A stretch of DNA of 64,000 nucleotides from Stutzerimonas stutzeri (GTDB lineage Bacteria > Pseudomonadota > Gammaproteobacteria > Pseudomonadales > Pseudomonadaceae): assembly GCA_019056435.1 (NCBI GenBank), contig CP077641.1, positions 4,550,128 to 4,614,127 on the forward strand. The letters are read 5' to 3'. Position 1 is the first letter of the stretch; each line of letters opens with the position of its first letter. The notes below the pieces were generated by a model that saw only the letters and a program-made list of their open reading frames with translations, did no database searches and was not told where the DNA came from. Of the stretch, positions 47,195-57,295 are shown in pieces. The position numbers and the translations under genes were made by a program.

Positions 47195-48501
47195 TCAGAC
47201 CTGAACCACACCGATCGCCACGGCGAAGGCGAGCATCACCAGGCTCACTCCCCATGCCCAGAAGAATGTGAAGGCGATGTGCTTGCGCAACTCCACGCCG
47301 GCCAGCGCCAGGGCCAGGTAGACGCTTGGCACCACCGGGCTGATGGCGAAGCCGGTGTTCTCGCCGATCAGCATGGCGCGGGCGACGGCTTCAAGCGGTA
47401 CGCCGGCGGCAACAGCCACGTCACGAATGACCGGCAGCAGCGCGAAGTAATAGGCATCAGGGGAGAAGATCATCCCCAGCGGCACGCCGAACGCACCGAT
47501 GATCAGGTGCAGATACTGCGCTGAGCCCGCCGGCAGCACATCGATCAACGCCAGAGCCATTCCGTCGGACATCTTCGTGCCGGAAAGCACGCCCAACAGT
47601 ACCGCCGCGGCCATCATGACCAGCACCATCTGCAGCGCATCGGCGGCGTGGGCACGCAAACGCCCGGCCTGCTCGTCCAGCGAGCTGAAGTTGAGTGGGA
47701 GTGCGATCCCCAGGCCGACCATGAAGCAGGCATAGAGCGGGAAGATGCCCGTGAACAAACAGCCGAGGATGGCGGCCGTCAGTGCTACGTTGAGCCAGTA
47801 GCGAGGCGTCCGTGGCGAGAGGGCGAACTCGCGAGGCTCGCTTTGGGTCGGCGCGAAGTCGATGGTCGCGGCGGCGCCCAGGAGACCGGCTGCTGGCGCC
47901 GCGCCCGATTGCCGAGGTAGGCGGCCACCAGCAGCATGCATGCAAGGCCCACCAGTTGCACCGGCACCAGGCCGAGCCAGAGCTCGGTGGCATCGAGGCC
48001 GGCAACGGCCGCGGCACGCGCTGTCGTGCCGCCCCAGGGGACCATGTTGCCGACACCGGCAGTGGTGCCCACCAGACAGAGCAGCATGACCGGGCTCATG
48101 TTGAGGCGACGATACAGCGGAAGCAGCGCCGGGATCGTCAACAGGAAGGTGGCGGCGCCGACGCCATCCAGATGCACCACCGCCGTGATCAGCACCGTTA
48201 CCAGGGCCACGGCGAGAGGCTTACCTCCTGTGCTGCGGATCAGCAGCCCGACCAGCGGATCGAACAGCCCGCGATCGCGCATGATGCCGAAGTACAGGAT
48301 GGCGAAGAGAAACAGCGCGGCGGTAGGCGCCACGGTAGTCAGACCCGCCTTGATGAACTCGCCGATCTGCGGCGGCGTGAAGCCCGCCAGCAGGCAGATC
48401 GCGACGGGAATCGTGGTGAAGGCCACGACCGGCGAGATGCGGCGCAGCAGGATCAGGACGATGATGCCGAGCATCATTACAAAACCCAGGGTGGTGATCA
48501 T
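47195..48501 (-). CDS. CitMHS-family citrate/metal:proton symporter, frameshifted
   Basis: An inner-membrane transporter with about 11-12 helices. The first part has LDGVGAATFLLTIPALLPLYRRL and VGTTAGVGNMVPWGGTTARAA; the second has GAFGVPLGMIFSPDAYYFALLPV and IGENTGFAISPVVPSVYLA (each in pieces). This is the pattern of the CitM/CitH carriers of metal-citrate. The frame changes near 47888 where one C is missing. It is the last gene of the AtuA operon, after a gap of about 60 bases. The natural substrate may be another di- or tricarboxylate. Confidence 0.85.
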
Positions 48502-48561
48502 TGGAGCCTCGTCTTGTTCTTATTGTTGGGGCCGGCAAGCGCGCCGGCGGGAAAGATCGCC

Positions 48562-48891
48562 TCACGCCTCCGGAGGGGTGGGCAGACGCATCGACAGCAG
48601 CAGGTAACTCAGGCTCTTGCCATGACGGTCGAGCCCGGCGCTGCGGTTGACGCCACCCTCGAGCGCATCCTCAAGGACGAAGTTGAGCGCCCGCAGGTTG
48701 TCTAGCGCGTAGCGCCGCACCGTGCTCGGGCGGCGGGTGGCGAACTGTTCGGCGACCCGTTCGCAGGTCAGCTCACGCAGCAGCCATGCATAGTGCGCGT
48801 CGTCCAATGGGAAGACGGCGATGCTCAGGACATTGCCCTTGTCGCCGGCGCGGGCATGGGCATAGTCGGCCAGGGTGACGAATGTGCTCAT
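48562..48891 (-). CDS. AtuA-associated small protein (ferredoxin-fold type)
   Basis: A 109-residue protein (MSTFVTLADYAHARAGDKG... LRLPTPPEA) matching the small domain that accompanies or follows AtuA proteins. The start at 48891 overlaps the AtuA stop by one base, so they are coupled. The start ARAGDKGN motif and the length are typical. It probably forms a complex with the AtuA protein. The biochemical role is not established. Confidence 0.8.
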   Translation of the reverse strand: MSTFVTLADYAHARAGDKGNVLSIAVFPLDDAHYAWLLRELTCERVAEQFATRRPSTVRRYALDNLRALNFVLEDALEGGVNRSAGLDRHGKSLSYLLLSMRLPTPPEA

Positions 48892-50244
48892 CAGTACCAC
48901 TCCAGCTCGGTTTGGACTTGCGTACGCGGGATCAGGAACGCTTGCGTGGTGATGCTTTCGGCGATGTGCCGCCGTACGCCACCGCCGCCGGCCGGGCCGT
49001 TGGTGTAGAGCGACTCGACTTCGGCCAGCAGGACATCGATAACGCCGCGTTCGTCATGCACCAGCCCGACCCGCAGGCGAACGTCCTGCAACGGCTGCAT
49101 CTGCTCCAACTGCTGGTTGAGGTAGAGGCCGGCGTGATCGTTGAACAGGCTCGCGGCGCCGGACAGATCGATCCAGGGCTGTACCTGTGGCGCCAGCAGG
49201 TCGAAGCGCTGCAGCAGAATCTGCCGCGCCAGGGCGGCCCGTTCCAGCGCCGCCGGGCCGGCATAGGAAATCTCGCCCTCGCCGAACCACAGCCCACGCA
49301 GGCCAAGCAAGCCCTTGAGTTGATCCGGTCTCCGGTGCCCGGTGATTCCGCCAATCGCCACGCGGTCCTTGCCGGCCTGGCGCACCCAGGCGCTGCCCAG
49401 ATCGAGCATCACGTCGGGGGTGAGGTAGCAGCGCGGGTCATGCACCTCGTACAGCAGCTGTTCGCGAACGGTGCGCTCGGTGACGAAGCCGCCGCTCGTT
49501 GCGGTCTTGGTCAGAACCAGGCTGCCATCGCTGCTGATCTCGGCGATAGGGCAACCGAGATTAGCCAGGTCGGGAACATCCTTGATGCCGGGGTGTGCGA
49601 AATAACCGCCCGTGACTTGGGTGCAGCATTCCAGGAGGTGGCCGGCGACAGTGGCAATGGCGATCTTGTCCCAGTCGTCGGCGGCCCAACCCAGCCCATG
49701 CCGCACCGGGCCGACCGCAAGCGACGGGTCAGCGACGCGGCCACAGATGACGACATCCGCACCTTCGGCGAGCGCCATGGCGATGCCGTCGGCACCGGTG
49801 TACACGTTGACCGACACCACGCGGTCGCCAGCAACCTCGCCCGGTAGCCAGCCATGCAGGGCGTCCGGCTCCCGGCCTCGCAGGTCGTCACCCAGTACGC
49901 AGGCGATCCGCGCCTCGCGCTGGCGCGCGTCGAGAATGTCCCGCAACCGACGCGCGGCCGCCTGGGGGATTGGCTGCGCCGCCGTTGGTGACAATGGGAA
50001 TCCGCTGCGACAGGCAGGTTTCTAGGATCGGCTCGAGAAAGTCGAACAGCCTCGTCGAATAACCGGCGTCAGGGTCGACGTCCTTGCGCAATTGCGCTTC
50101 AGCCAGGGTGCGTTCGGCGAGCAACTCTAGGATCAGGTAGCGCTGCCCGGCGCGCTGGGCCAGATCTTCAGCCAAGCGACGCGCCGCGTCGGGGCGGTCG
50201 TTGGCAAAGCCAGCGCCGCAGCCGATGTGAATAGTTGTAGTCAT
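48891..50244 (-). CDS. AtuA-family (DUF1446) protein, frameshifted
   Basis: About 450 residues with the family start IHIGCGAGFANDRPDAA, the NGGAANP motif, GRVADPSLAVGPVRHG and GGYFAHPGIKDVPDL. The frame changes at GGGGG 49964-49968; four G restores NPQAAARRLRDI. AtuA was named in acyclic terpene use in Pseudomonas; many relatives sit with carboxylate transporters and act on unknown acids. It heads an operon with the small protein and the CitMHS transporter. GAGGGG precedes the ATG at 50244. Confidence 0.85.
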
Positions 50245-50342
50245 CGGTGACCCCTCTCGTTTGCATGCATCCTGGCGCTCGGTCATTCTTTTGTGAATTC
50301 GAAAGGAATTACCAATTCATCAAATTGCTTTATAGGCGGCTT

Positions 50343-51226
50343 ATGAATGTTTCGTTTCGGCAGTTGCGCGCCCTGGTCATGGTCGCCGAGAGCGCCAGCT
50401 TTACCCGGGCGGCCGAACGCCTCCACCTGTCGCAGCCGGCGCTGAGCTACACCATCCGCAAGCTGGAGGACGCCCTTGGCCTGCAACTGCTGGCACGCAA
50501 CACGCGTATCGTCGAGCTGACGCCGGCCGGGCAGCACTTTCTGCTCCAGGCCCGACGGATGCTGCGTGACATGGACGACGCCGTGCGCGACGCCAGGGAT
50601 ACCGTGGCTCTGACCCGCGGCGTGGTCCGCCTCGCCGCGCTGCCAACGGTCGCGGCGTCCCTGCTGCCGCAGGCGATCGCCGACTTCGCCCAGATTCATC
50701 CTGGCATTGAGGTCAAACTGCGCGATGGTCGCGCGGGCGAGATGCTGCGCTGGGTCAGGGACGGCGACGTGGATGCCGGTATCACTTCCGCCCTGGATGA
50801 CACCGCGGGGCTCAGCTTCGAACCGCTGTTCGACGACAACTTGATGCTGCTGGTGCGCGAGGATGGGCAACGGCTAGCGCGCTGGACCTCGTTGCCCTAC
50901 ATCGCGCTGCTGCCCGATACGAGCATTCGCCCCTGGCCGATGCCGCGCTTCGCGCCGTAAACGTCGACCCGAAGCCGGCCTGGGAAGTGGCTCACATGAG
51001 TTCGGCGGTCGCGCTGGTGAGGGCTGGGCTCGGGTTCTCCCTGCTGCCTTCAAGCTGTGCCGCGGTGTTCAACATGCAGAGCTGCAGTGTAGTGGCGCTC
51101 GAACACCCGGCCCCACGCACGATCGGCCTGCTGGAAACTCGCCCTGTCGCCCGCTCGCCATCGCTGGCCGCGTTTTTGCAATTCTTCAAAGCGCGGCTAG
51201 CCGAGGCGCAGTCGCACGGCAACTGA
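50343..51226 (+). CDS. LysR-family transcriptional regulator, frameshifted
   Basis: About 294 residues. The N-terminal helix-turn-helix reads FRQLRALVMVAESASFTRAAERLHLSQPALS (in pieces). The effector domain begins RLAALPTVAASLLPQAI and ends in a second frame (VALVRAGLGFSLLPSS). CCCC 50930-50933 should be CCCCC, joining PDTSIRP to LADAALRAV. It is divergent from the AtuA operon with a 98-base gap and is its likely regulator. Confidence 0.88.
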
Positions 51227-51435
51227 ACTGGGCAAACGAACAGCGCATCGCGGCCGAAATGTCGAGCACGTCATCGGTGTAACGGGGCGGATGCTGTACT
51301 TGCGCAGGCAGGCTGCGCCGCTGCGTACCTCGGCTCGCTGATAGGACTGGGCAATACTCCAATCCGATCCCGCATAGTGCTTCGACCCTCCTCGCCCTAG
51401 CATGGCCGCACCCCATCTGTTCAGAGGTGTGAGCC

Positions 51436-52270
51436 ATGAATGCAGTCAAAACCCTGTTTGTTACGGGCGTCAGCAGCGGCTTCGGCCAGGCCCTGGCCGA
51501 GGAAGCGCTCAACCAGGGCCATCGAGTAATCGGCACTGTTCGCAGTGAATCCGCCCGGGCAGCCTTCGAGGCGCTGTCGCCGGAACGGGCCCATGCTGTG
51601 CTGCTGGATGTGACCCACTTCGATGTCATCGACGCGGTGGTTGCCAAGGTGGAGGCCCAGCACGGCCCCGTGGATGTGCTGGTCAACAATGCCGGCTATG
51701 GCCATGAAGGCGTGTTCGAAGAGTCGTCGCTGGCGGAAATGCGCCAGCAGTTCGATGTGAATGTGTTTGGCGCGGTGGCGGTGACGAAGGCCTTTGTGCC
51801 GTACTTTCGCCAACGGCGGGCGGGGCATATTCTCAATATCACCTCCATGGGCGGCCATATCACCATGCCAGGCATCGCCTATTACTGCGGCAGTAAATTT
51901 GCCCTGGAAGGCATCTCCGACACCCTGAGCAAGGAGCTGGCGCCCTTCAACATCTTCGTCACCGCCGTGGCGCCAGGCTCGTTCCGCACCGACTGGGCCG
52001 GTCGCTCGATGCAGCGCACGCCGAGAAGTATCAGCGACTACGACGCAAGCTTTGACCCGGTGCGCAAAGCCCGTGAGGAGAAAAGCGGCCACCAACTGGG
52101 CGACCCGCAGAAAGCCGCCCGCGCCATGTTGACGATCATCGCCACCCCCAACCCGCCAGCTCACCTGCTGCCAGGGCAGCGACGCCCTGGCCCTGGTGCG
52201 TGACAAGCTGCAACGCACAGCGGAGAGTATTGAGCAATGGCAGGCGCTCAGCTGCTCCACCGATGGCTGA
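51436..52270 (+). CDS. SDR family oxidoreductase, frameshifted near the end
   Basis: A short-chain dehydrogenase with the cofactor loop TGVSSGFG, NNAGYG, and the YYCGSK catalytic pair after LNITSMGGH. The frame changes at GGG 52174-52176; two G restores HLLPGSDALALVRDKL and a stop at 52270, giving about 277 residues. As read it ends at 52203. GAGG lies near the start. The gene upstream of AraC in the same direction suggests that AraC controls it. Its base use is slightly less GC-rich than the left part of the window. Confidence 0.87.
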
Positions 52271-52281
52271 GCATTGACGGG

Positions 52282-53238
52282 ATGACAGGGCAGCCAATGG
52301 CCAAAGCTAAAGACCCGAGCACCGCGCGCATGGTGCAGCTGATAAGCCAGTTGGCCCCGCTGGAGGGCTACAACCTGAGCCCGCTGGACGATGTGCGTTT
52401 TCTGCGATCCAACCGTCCGCTGACGCGCACGCCGGTGCTCTACGAACCGGGCATCGTCATCCTCTGCCAAGGGCGGAAGCGAGGCTATCTGGGGGATGAA
52501 GTTTACGTGTACGACGCCCAGCACTATCTGGTGGTTTCGGTACCGGTGCCCTTCACCATGGAGACTGATGCCAGCGAAGCGGAGCCAATGCTGGCGGTGT
52601 ACCTGCGACTGGACTTCACCCTGGCTGCCGAGCTGATACAGCAAGTGGATGAGGTACGCGGCTTCGCTACAGCCGAGCCGATGGGCATGTACGCCTCACC
52701 TATGGATGAACCGCTGCGGCAGTCGACGCTACGTTTTCTGCAGGTAATGGCTGACAGCACCGACGCGCAGATCCTCGGGCTGGCCATGTTGCGCGAACTC
52801 TATTACCGCATTCTCACCGGCGAACAAGGCGGCACCCTGCGCGCTGCCATCGCCCAACAAGGTCATTTCGGCAAAGTGACGCGTGCCATTCACAAGATCC
52901 ATCGTTGCTACCACGAGCGCCTGAACGTCGAAACCCTGGCCCGGGAAGCGCAAATGAGCGTGCCCAACTTTCACCTTCACTTTCGAAAAGTGACCGACTC
53001 CTCGCCGATGCAATACCTCAAATCCACACGGTTGCATCAGGCAAGGCTATTGATGCTGCGTAACGACATCACGGCAGCCAAGGCTGCGTATCTGGTGGGC
53101 TACGAAAGCGCCTCGCAATTCAGCCGCGACTTCAAACGCCTCTTTGGTCGCACTCCGCTGTCGGAGGTTGCGTGGATGAAAGCAGCGTATGCATTGCCCG
53201 TTCCGCAGACCCCGTCGCCCTTTGTGTCATCACATTGA
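52282..53238 (+). CDS. AraC-family transcriptional regulator
   Basis: About 318 residues. It has an AraC_N cupin-type ligand domain (TPVLYEPGIVILCQGRKRGYLG in pieces) and two C-terminal helix-turn-helix motifs (VETLAREAQMSVPNFHLHFRK and AAYLVGYESASQFSRDFKRLFG, each in part). The start could be ATG 52282 or 52297; neither has a strong ribosome site. It follows the SDR gene by about 11 bases and probably regulates it. The frame is intact. Confidence 0.87.
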   Translation: MTGQPMAKAKDPSTARMVQLISQLAPLEGYNLSPLDDVRFLRSNRPLTRTPVLYEPGIVILCQGRKRGYLGDEVYVYDAQHYLVVSVPVPFTMETDASEAEPMLAVYLRLDFTLAAELIQQVDEVRGFATAEPMGMYASPMDEPLRQSTLRFLQVMADSTDAQILGLAMLRELYYRILTGEQGGTLRAAIAQQGHFGKVTRAIHKIHRCYHERLNVETLAREAQMSVPNFHLHFRKVTDSSPMQYLKSTRLHQARLLMLRNDITAAKAAYLVGYESASQFSRDFKRLFGRTPLSEVAWMKAAYALPVPQTPSPFVSSH

Positions 53239-53446
53239 TTAAAACTGCGTCGACCCAACCACGGCTCATGCGTGATCAGACCCAGCCGCCCGCCCCGTAT
53301 CAACATGAGAAACCGCTACTGGCCGCTTTTGGCCGGTTGCGGCCAGTGCCTCGTGATCACCTCTTTGGGTTAGCGATGAAAGCGCCCGGGGGCGAGACGG
53401 CCAGGGTCGGCTCGATGCGCAGCACGCCAGCGCAGTCATACAGACC

Positions 53447-53830
53447 TCAGCTAGTCCTTTGCAAATCATGTCCTTCCAGCTCTCGCTCGATTCGACTCCA
53501 CTCCCCACGAAGTCGAAAACGCAGGTAGGCGACAAGAACTTTGTGGCGCATGCGGTGGAATCTGTAAGTCCGACGAGCCTGCTGGTTGCTGTCAATGGTA
53601 TCGACAAGACGGGTGCTGTCGAATGCCGTCCATATCGGTGGTATAGGTGCCTGCATGTTCGAGTAGCAGACGGGTGCCACCTCCTCGAAGAAGGCTTCCT
53701 TTACCGCAGCACGGTCGTATCCTGCCACCTCCCGTGCTATTGCCGGATAATCGATCTCGTTGTCGATGAAGACGTCCGAAAGCGCCGACCATAAACGAAC
53801 TTTGTCGTCGTGTGTCAAAACACTTCCCAC
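53447..53830 (-). CDS. DUF7079-family protein, probable immunity protein
   Basis: A 127-residue protein whose pattern LWSALSDVFIDNEIDYPAIAREV and FFEEVAPVCYSNM (in pieces) fits the DUF7079 family. It uses a GTG (53830) or TTG (53818) start overlapping the end of the toxin-like gene, so translation is coupled. This tight downstream place is typical of the immunity gene of a secreted toxin. The family match is by memory of the pattern; the immunity role is inferred. Confidence 0.65.
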   Translation of the reverse strand: MGSVLTHDDKVRLWSALSDVFIDNEIDYPAIAREVAGYDRAAVKEAFFEEVAPVCYSNMQAPIPPIWTAFDSTRLVDTIDSNQQARRTYRFHRMRHKVLVAYLRFRLRGEWSRIERELEGHDLQRTS

Positions 53831-54597
53831 TTGGAGAGCTCCTCGAGTTCGTCATCTAGGGCATCGGCCGCCAGGCTGCCTGCAACTCCGCCAGCTGCAC
53901 TGCCTGCAAGTACCAAGGCAATAGCACAGAAAGGAGCGCCAGGGCCGCAGACGAGCGAGACGCCAAGGCCTGCGAGAAACCCGCCAGCAGCGCCGGCGCC
54001 GATAATCATGCCTTGGCGTGCAGTCTCCTTTACCTTGTTATCAGCATTGAGGATCTCGTATGTTGCAAATGCCGCAGTGACCATGATGCCTACCTTGCCC
54101 ATAATGCGCAGGCGATCCGAGCCCTTTGTAAACTTGGCGTTGTCCCGGCCAGAGGATTCAAGGACTTCATAGTGGATCTGCCGCTTTTGCTCGATCGTGA
54201 GCGCCTCGTAGGGCTTACCAAACTTGCGGGTGGCGTACTTTTCGAATAGTTCAGGCAGGGTTGGTGGAGTTTGCTTGTGCTGCTGTGCTTTGGCGAGCCC
54301 GGTAGCCGAAGTCAGCTTGCGGTGCTCCGCCATGATTTTGTTGCGCATCTCGTGGCAGAACTCGACCCCTGCCTGGCTGCTTATCTTGCCTGCTGCCACA
54401 TCCGACCGTACCTGAGCGGATATCCGCTTGATGTTTGCGGCGTAGCTGGCGCGTGTCTGCGCGTCCCTAATGGCATCAAGTGAGAATCTTGTCGCCACGC
54501 CTTCCATGCTGGCGAGGGCCTCGTCGAGTGGCGAGCCAGGCAGGGTGTGAGCGCTCTGAGTCTGGTATTGGCCAAGTACCTCAATGCTTTCCGTCAT
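53815..54597 (-). CDS. Putative type VI toxin with glycine-zipper membrane segment
   Basis: A 260-residue protein. The N-terminal 170 residues are polar and helical. The C-terminal 80 hold two hydrophobic glycine-rich segments (GMIIGAGAAGGFLAGLGVSL and ALVLAGSAAGGVAGSLAA, in part), like pore-forming or glycine-zipper toxins. The ATG overlaps the PAAR gene stop by four bases, and its own end overlaps the DUF7079 gene. No enzyme motif is seen. It is probably delivered by the PAAR tip protein. Base composition is lower in GC than nearby genes. Confidence 0.65.
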   Translation of the reverse strand: MTESIEVLGQYQTQSAHTLPGSPLDEALASMEGVATRFSLDAIRDAQTRASYAANIKRISAQVRSDVAAGKISSQAGVEFCHEMRNKIMAEHRKLTSATGLAKAQQHKQTPPTLPELFEKYATRKFGKPYEALTIEQKRQIHYEVLESSGRDNAKFTKGSDRLRIMGKVGIMVTAAFATYEILNADNKVKETARQGMIIGAGAAGGFLAGLGVSLVCGPGAPFCAIALVLAGSAAGGVAGSLAADALDDELEELSKWEVF

Positions 54598-55150
54598 ACC
54601 TGGCTACTCTCAAAGATGATAGCGAGCAGCTTGTCCGTTACGGCGGGCTGCTCGCCAGCCTCTGGTACGGGGATCTCAACGCGGGTGCAGATTGACCCCG
54701 AGAGATTGCTAAAGGCTACTCGGTTGTCGCTGCCGATGACGCCATCAAGGCTAGATCCGTCATCAAAGTGGGCGATGCACTTCCAGCCGGCGTAGCACTC
54801 AGTTGCCGGAATCTGAAAGCTGATCCATTTGTCGGTCGCCAGAGGTGGCGGGGCGGTGAAGGGCGACGTGATAACCGTATCACCAATCAGCACATCACCC
54901 GATCCGCCGATGATTACTCCGCCATGGCTCAGCGTGCTGTCTAGCATCGCCGCATTCTTGCCGTTGATAAATACGGTGGAAGAGACAGCACCGGATATGG
55001 CCTGGCCACAGCCAGCAGCATTCCAAGGCGCGCAGCGGGGAGGTTATTGAACAGCACATCCGGGGAGCCGGACGTGATGGCCGGCGTGCCATGTCCGGGG
55101 ACCGGGCAGGAGGTTGGGTCGCTCAGGCGAGCTGCGGGTTTGCCTGACAT
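54594..55150 (-). CDS. PAAR-domain protein with C-terminal extension, frameshifted
   Basis: The start (MSGKPAARLSDPTSCPVPGHGTP in part) and the second frame (GCGQAIS, TVFINGKNAAMLDS, HGGVIIGGSGDVLIG) together make the PAAR spike domain of about 100 residues with its His/Cys metal ligands. An 80-residue beta-rich extension follows. The frame changes near 55020 where one base is missing. AAGGA precedes ATG 55150. PAAR proteins cap the type VI VgrG spike and carry effectors. No vgrG is present here. Confidence 0.82.
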
Positions 55151-55407
55151 GAGAGTCCTTCTCGTGGTTTCGTCCAGAAATGGATCCGTTGGATCACGGC
55201 AGGCCACTGTAGCGGACGGATTAGAGCGTTGCGGTGATCTTCATCGCGCATTGCATTTATGGTCAGCCCCAACGAGATCAATTCGCCATGGAGTTGGAAG
55301 TCGGAATCTTCCTTCGTTTCGTAAATGCTCAATGACCGCTTCTGGCCGACAGCCGCCTTCCAAGAACAGTCGTTACCGCCCAGAAGCGCCCCCTCTTTCG
55401 ACGACAA
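55123..55407 (-). CDS. Uncharacterised 94-residue protein upstream of PAAR
   Basis: TTG start at 55407 with a strong AAGGAG before it; the protein begins MSSKEGALLGGNDCSW and has a region LQLHGELISLG-like with DEDHRNALIRPLQW. Its end overlaps the PAAR start by 28 bases. It could be a type VI adaptor or the C-terminal remnant of one. I do not recognise a family. Confidence 0.5.
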   Translation of the reverse strand: MSSKEGALLGGNDCSWKAAVGQKRSLSIYETKEDSDFQLHGELISLGLTINAMRDEDHRNALIRPLQWPAVIQRIHFWTKPREGLSCQANPQLA

Positions 55408-55443
55408 CCAATCTCCTTAGCCGAGGCCCGTCGCGCTCCAGCA

Positions 55444-56200
55444 TCACCGAAACTGCCGATACAGGATAGGCACCAGGCGCACCGCATCTTTGGCGTAGCG
55501 CTTGGTCAGGCGCCGGGGTTCGGTGCACATCCGGTGCAACCACTCGAGCGACATGCGTTGCATCCATCTTGGCGCTCGCCTGACCTTGCCGGAGAGAAAG
55601 TCGATGGAGGCGCCCACGCAGAGCCCCACCCCTCGCGCTCGGCCATCGGCCTGGATGAGCCGTCCGAGAATTTCCTGACGTGGGCAACCCACGGCCAGCA
55701 CGACCAGCTCGGCGGGGTGATCGATGACGAAGTCCAGGCACGCCTGGACGTCCTGCGAATGGTCGAAAAAACCCATGGGCGGGTTGTGATGGAAGAACGT
55801 CACGTTCGGGTACAGCCGACGCATCGTTCGTATTTGCGACGGGTCGCTGCCGATGACCGTGACTCGCCACCTCTTCGCCTCGGCGAGGTCCATCAGTTCC
55901 CCGGTCAGGCTGCTGCCGGGATGACGTCCGGGACGGGGATGCGCAGCAGCGTCATCAAGCCTTTGAGCACCTGGCTGTCGCAGATCCGGTGGCTGGCGTT
56001 GGCATAGGCGCGGCGAAGCTCGGAGTCCTCTTCGAGCCGGACCACGTGGTTGACGTTAGGGGTGACGATATAGCTGAACTCGCGGCTGCTCGCCTCGATG
56101 ATGTAGTCGATGAGTTCAGCATTCGACCCGTCGAAGAAATCGATATCGAACCCTCTTATGGTGCTTTGTCTGCTGCAACAGGACGGTCGCTCGTCTGCAT
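55444..56200 (-). CDS. WecG/TagA/CpsF-family glycosyltransferase, frameshifted twice
   Basis: About 252 residues. A perfect AAGGAGG precedes ATG 56200. The first 14 codons (MQTSDRPVAADKAP) then change frame near 56157 to IRGFDIDFFDG. A second change at GGG 55918-55920 joins VPDVIP to GSSLTGELMDLAEAK. The family motifs are TPNVNHVVRL, the region RVTVIGSD, and AVGCPRQEILG. Members transfer N-acetylmannosamine or similar sugars onto lipid carriers in polysaccharide synthesis. No polysaccharide genes are adjacent. Confidence 0.82.
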
Positions 56201-56582
56201 GAGCCTCCTTGCGTCCCAGGTGCTTTTGCAAAAGATTGGTCCTCGTTCGGCGCGTGGCACGGCATCCAGGTGCGTTCAAATCAACCCGGCGTTGCCACTG
56301 CTGTAGCGTTCGTTGTCTTTAAACTGAACCCAGTCGAGCGCAGAGGTTCGTGTCAAAGACCGAGAAACGGGCCCCGGCCTGCGGTATCAGGGGCCGTTTT
56401 GCAGGGCCCGCGCATGAGGTTCGAGCCCCGCTTCCGCTGGCAGTGAAGGCGATGCGCACTCAGCAGATGCCCGCACAGATGCCAGTGATGGTCCGGCGTG
56501 CAGGCCACGACCTGTTCCGCTGACCATGGCGCCTGAGTCCCATCTGCCCTTCAACGAATGCGAGGCGGCGCAAGCCTCGTCC
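56201..56582. other. Intergenic region with a terminator-like hairpin
   Basis: About 380 bases without a supported gene. AAACGGGCCCC (56366-56376) and GGGGCCGTTTT (56390-56400) pair with one bulge and have A-rich and T-rich flanks. This could terminate the SDR operon on the minus strand and also read on the plus strand. Nothing else was recognised. Confidence 0.45.
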
Positions 56583-57281
56583 CTACCAGGGCAACGCCTC
56601 ACCGCTGTACGCATGGAACTCACCGCTCGCGTCCGGCCCCAGCCCATCGATCACCCGCAACAGGTCCTGCGCGGCATCGGCGGGTGCGCGGCCGATTCGG
56701 CGCCGCGGAACGGCTGCGACAGGCGGGAGTTCACGGTGCCCGGTGCAGCGCAAGCAATACCGCATTGGGCTGGCTGCGGCGCACCTCGATGGACGCAGTC
56801 TTGATCAGCATGTTGAGCGCGGCCTTGGAGGCGCGGTAGCTGTTCCAGCCGCCGAGGCGGTTGTCGCCGATGCTGCCGACCTTGGCCGACAGCATCGCCA
56901 GCACCCCGCGCTGAGGGTCCAGCAGCCCGCAGAAGTGACGCAGCAGCAACGCTGGGCCGAAGGTGTTGATCTGGAAGGTGGCCAGCAGTTGGGCCTGGTC
57001 GAGATCGGCGAGGCGCTTTTCCGGCATGAAATCCGCGCTGTGCAGCACGCCGGCGGCGTTGACGATCAGGTGGAACGGCCCTGCCCCGCCACGGCGTTCG
57101 CGGCCCGTTCGATGCTCGCCGGGTCGGCGAGATCGAGTGCCGGGTCGGACGCGCGGCTCAGCCCGATCACCGCCGCGCAGCGCGGATCGGCCTGCAGAGC
57201 CACCACCAGCGCCGCACCAATGCCACCGGAAGCGCCGATCACCAGCGCACGAAACCCATCGGGGAAAGACTGCAGCGGCAT
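56583..57281 (-). CDS. SDR family oxidoreductase, several frameshifts
   Basis: The start MPLQSFPDGFRALVIGASGGIGAALV is set by TTGGAG before ATG 57281. Other frames carry FHLIVNAAGVLH, SAKVGSIGDN, the catalytic SYRASKAALN, then LHPGTV-type and FHAYSGEALPW ends. At least three frame changes (near 57080, 56745 and 56700) are needed to read about 233 residues. The pattern matches C-factor-like SDRs. It follows the ABC1 kinase gene by about 15 bases, so they form an operon. Confidence 0.72.
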
Positions 57282-57295
57282 GGCGAACTCCAATA

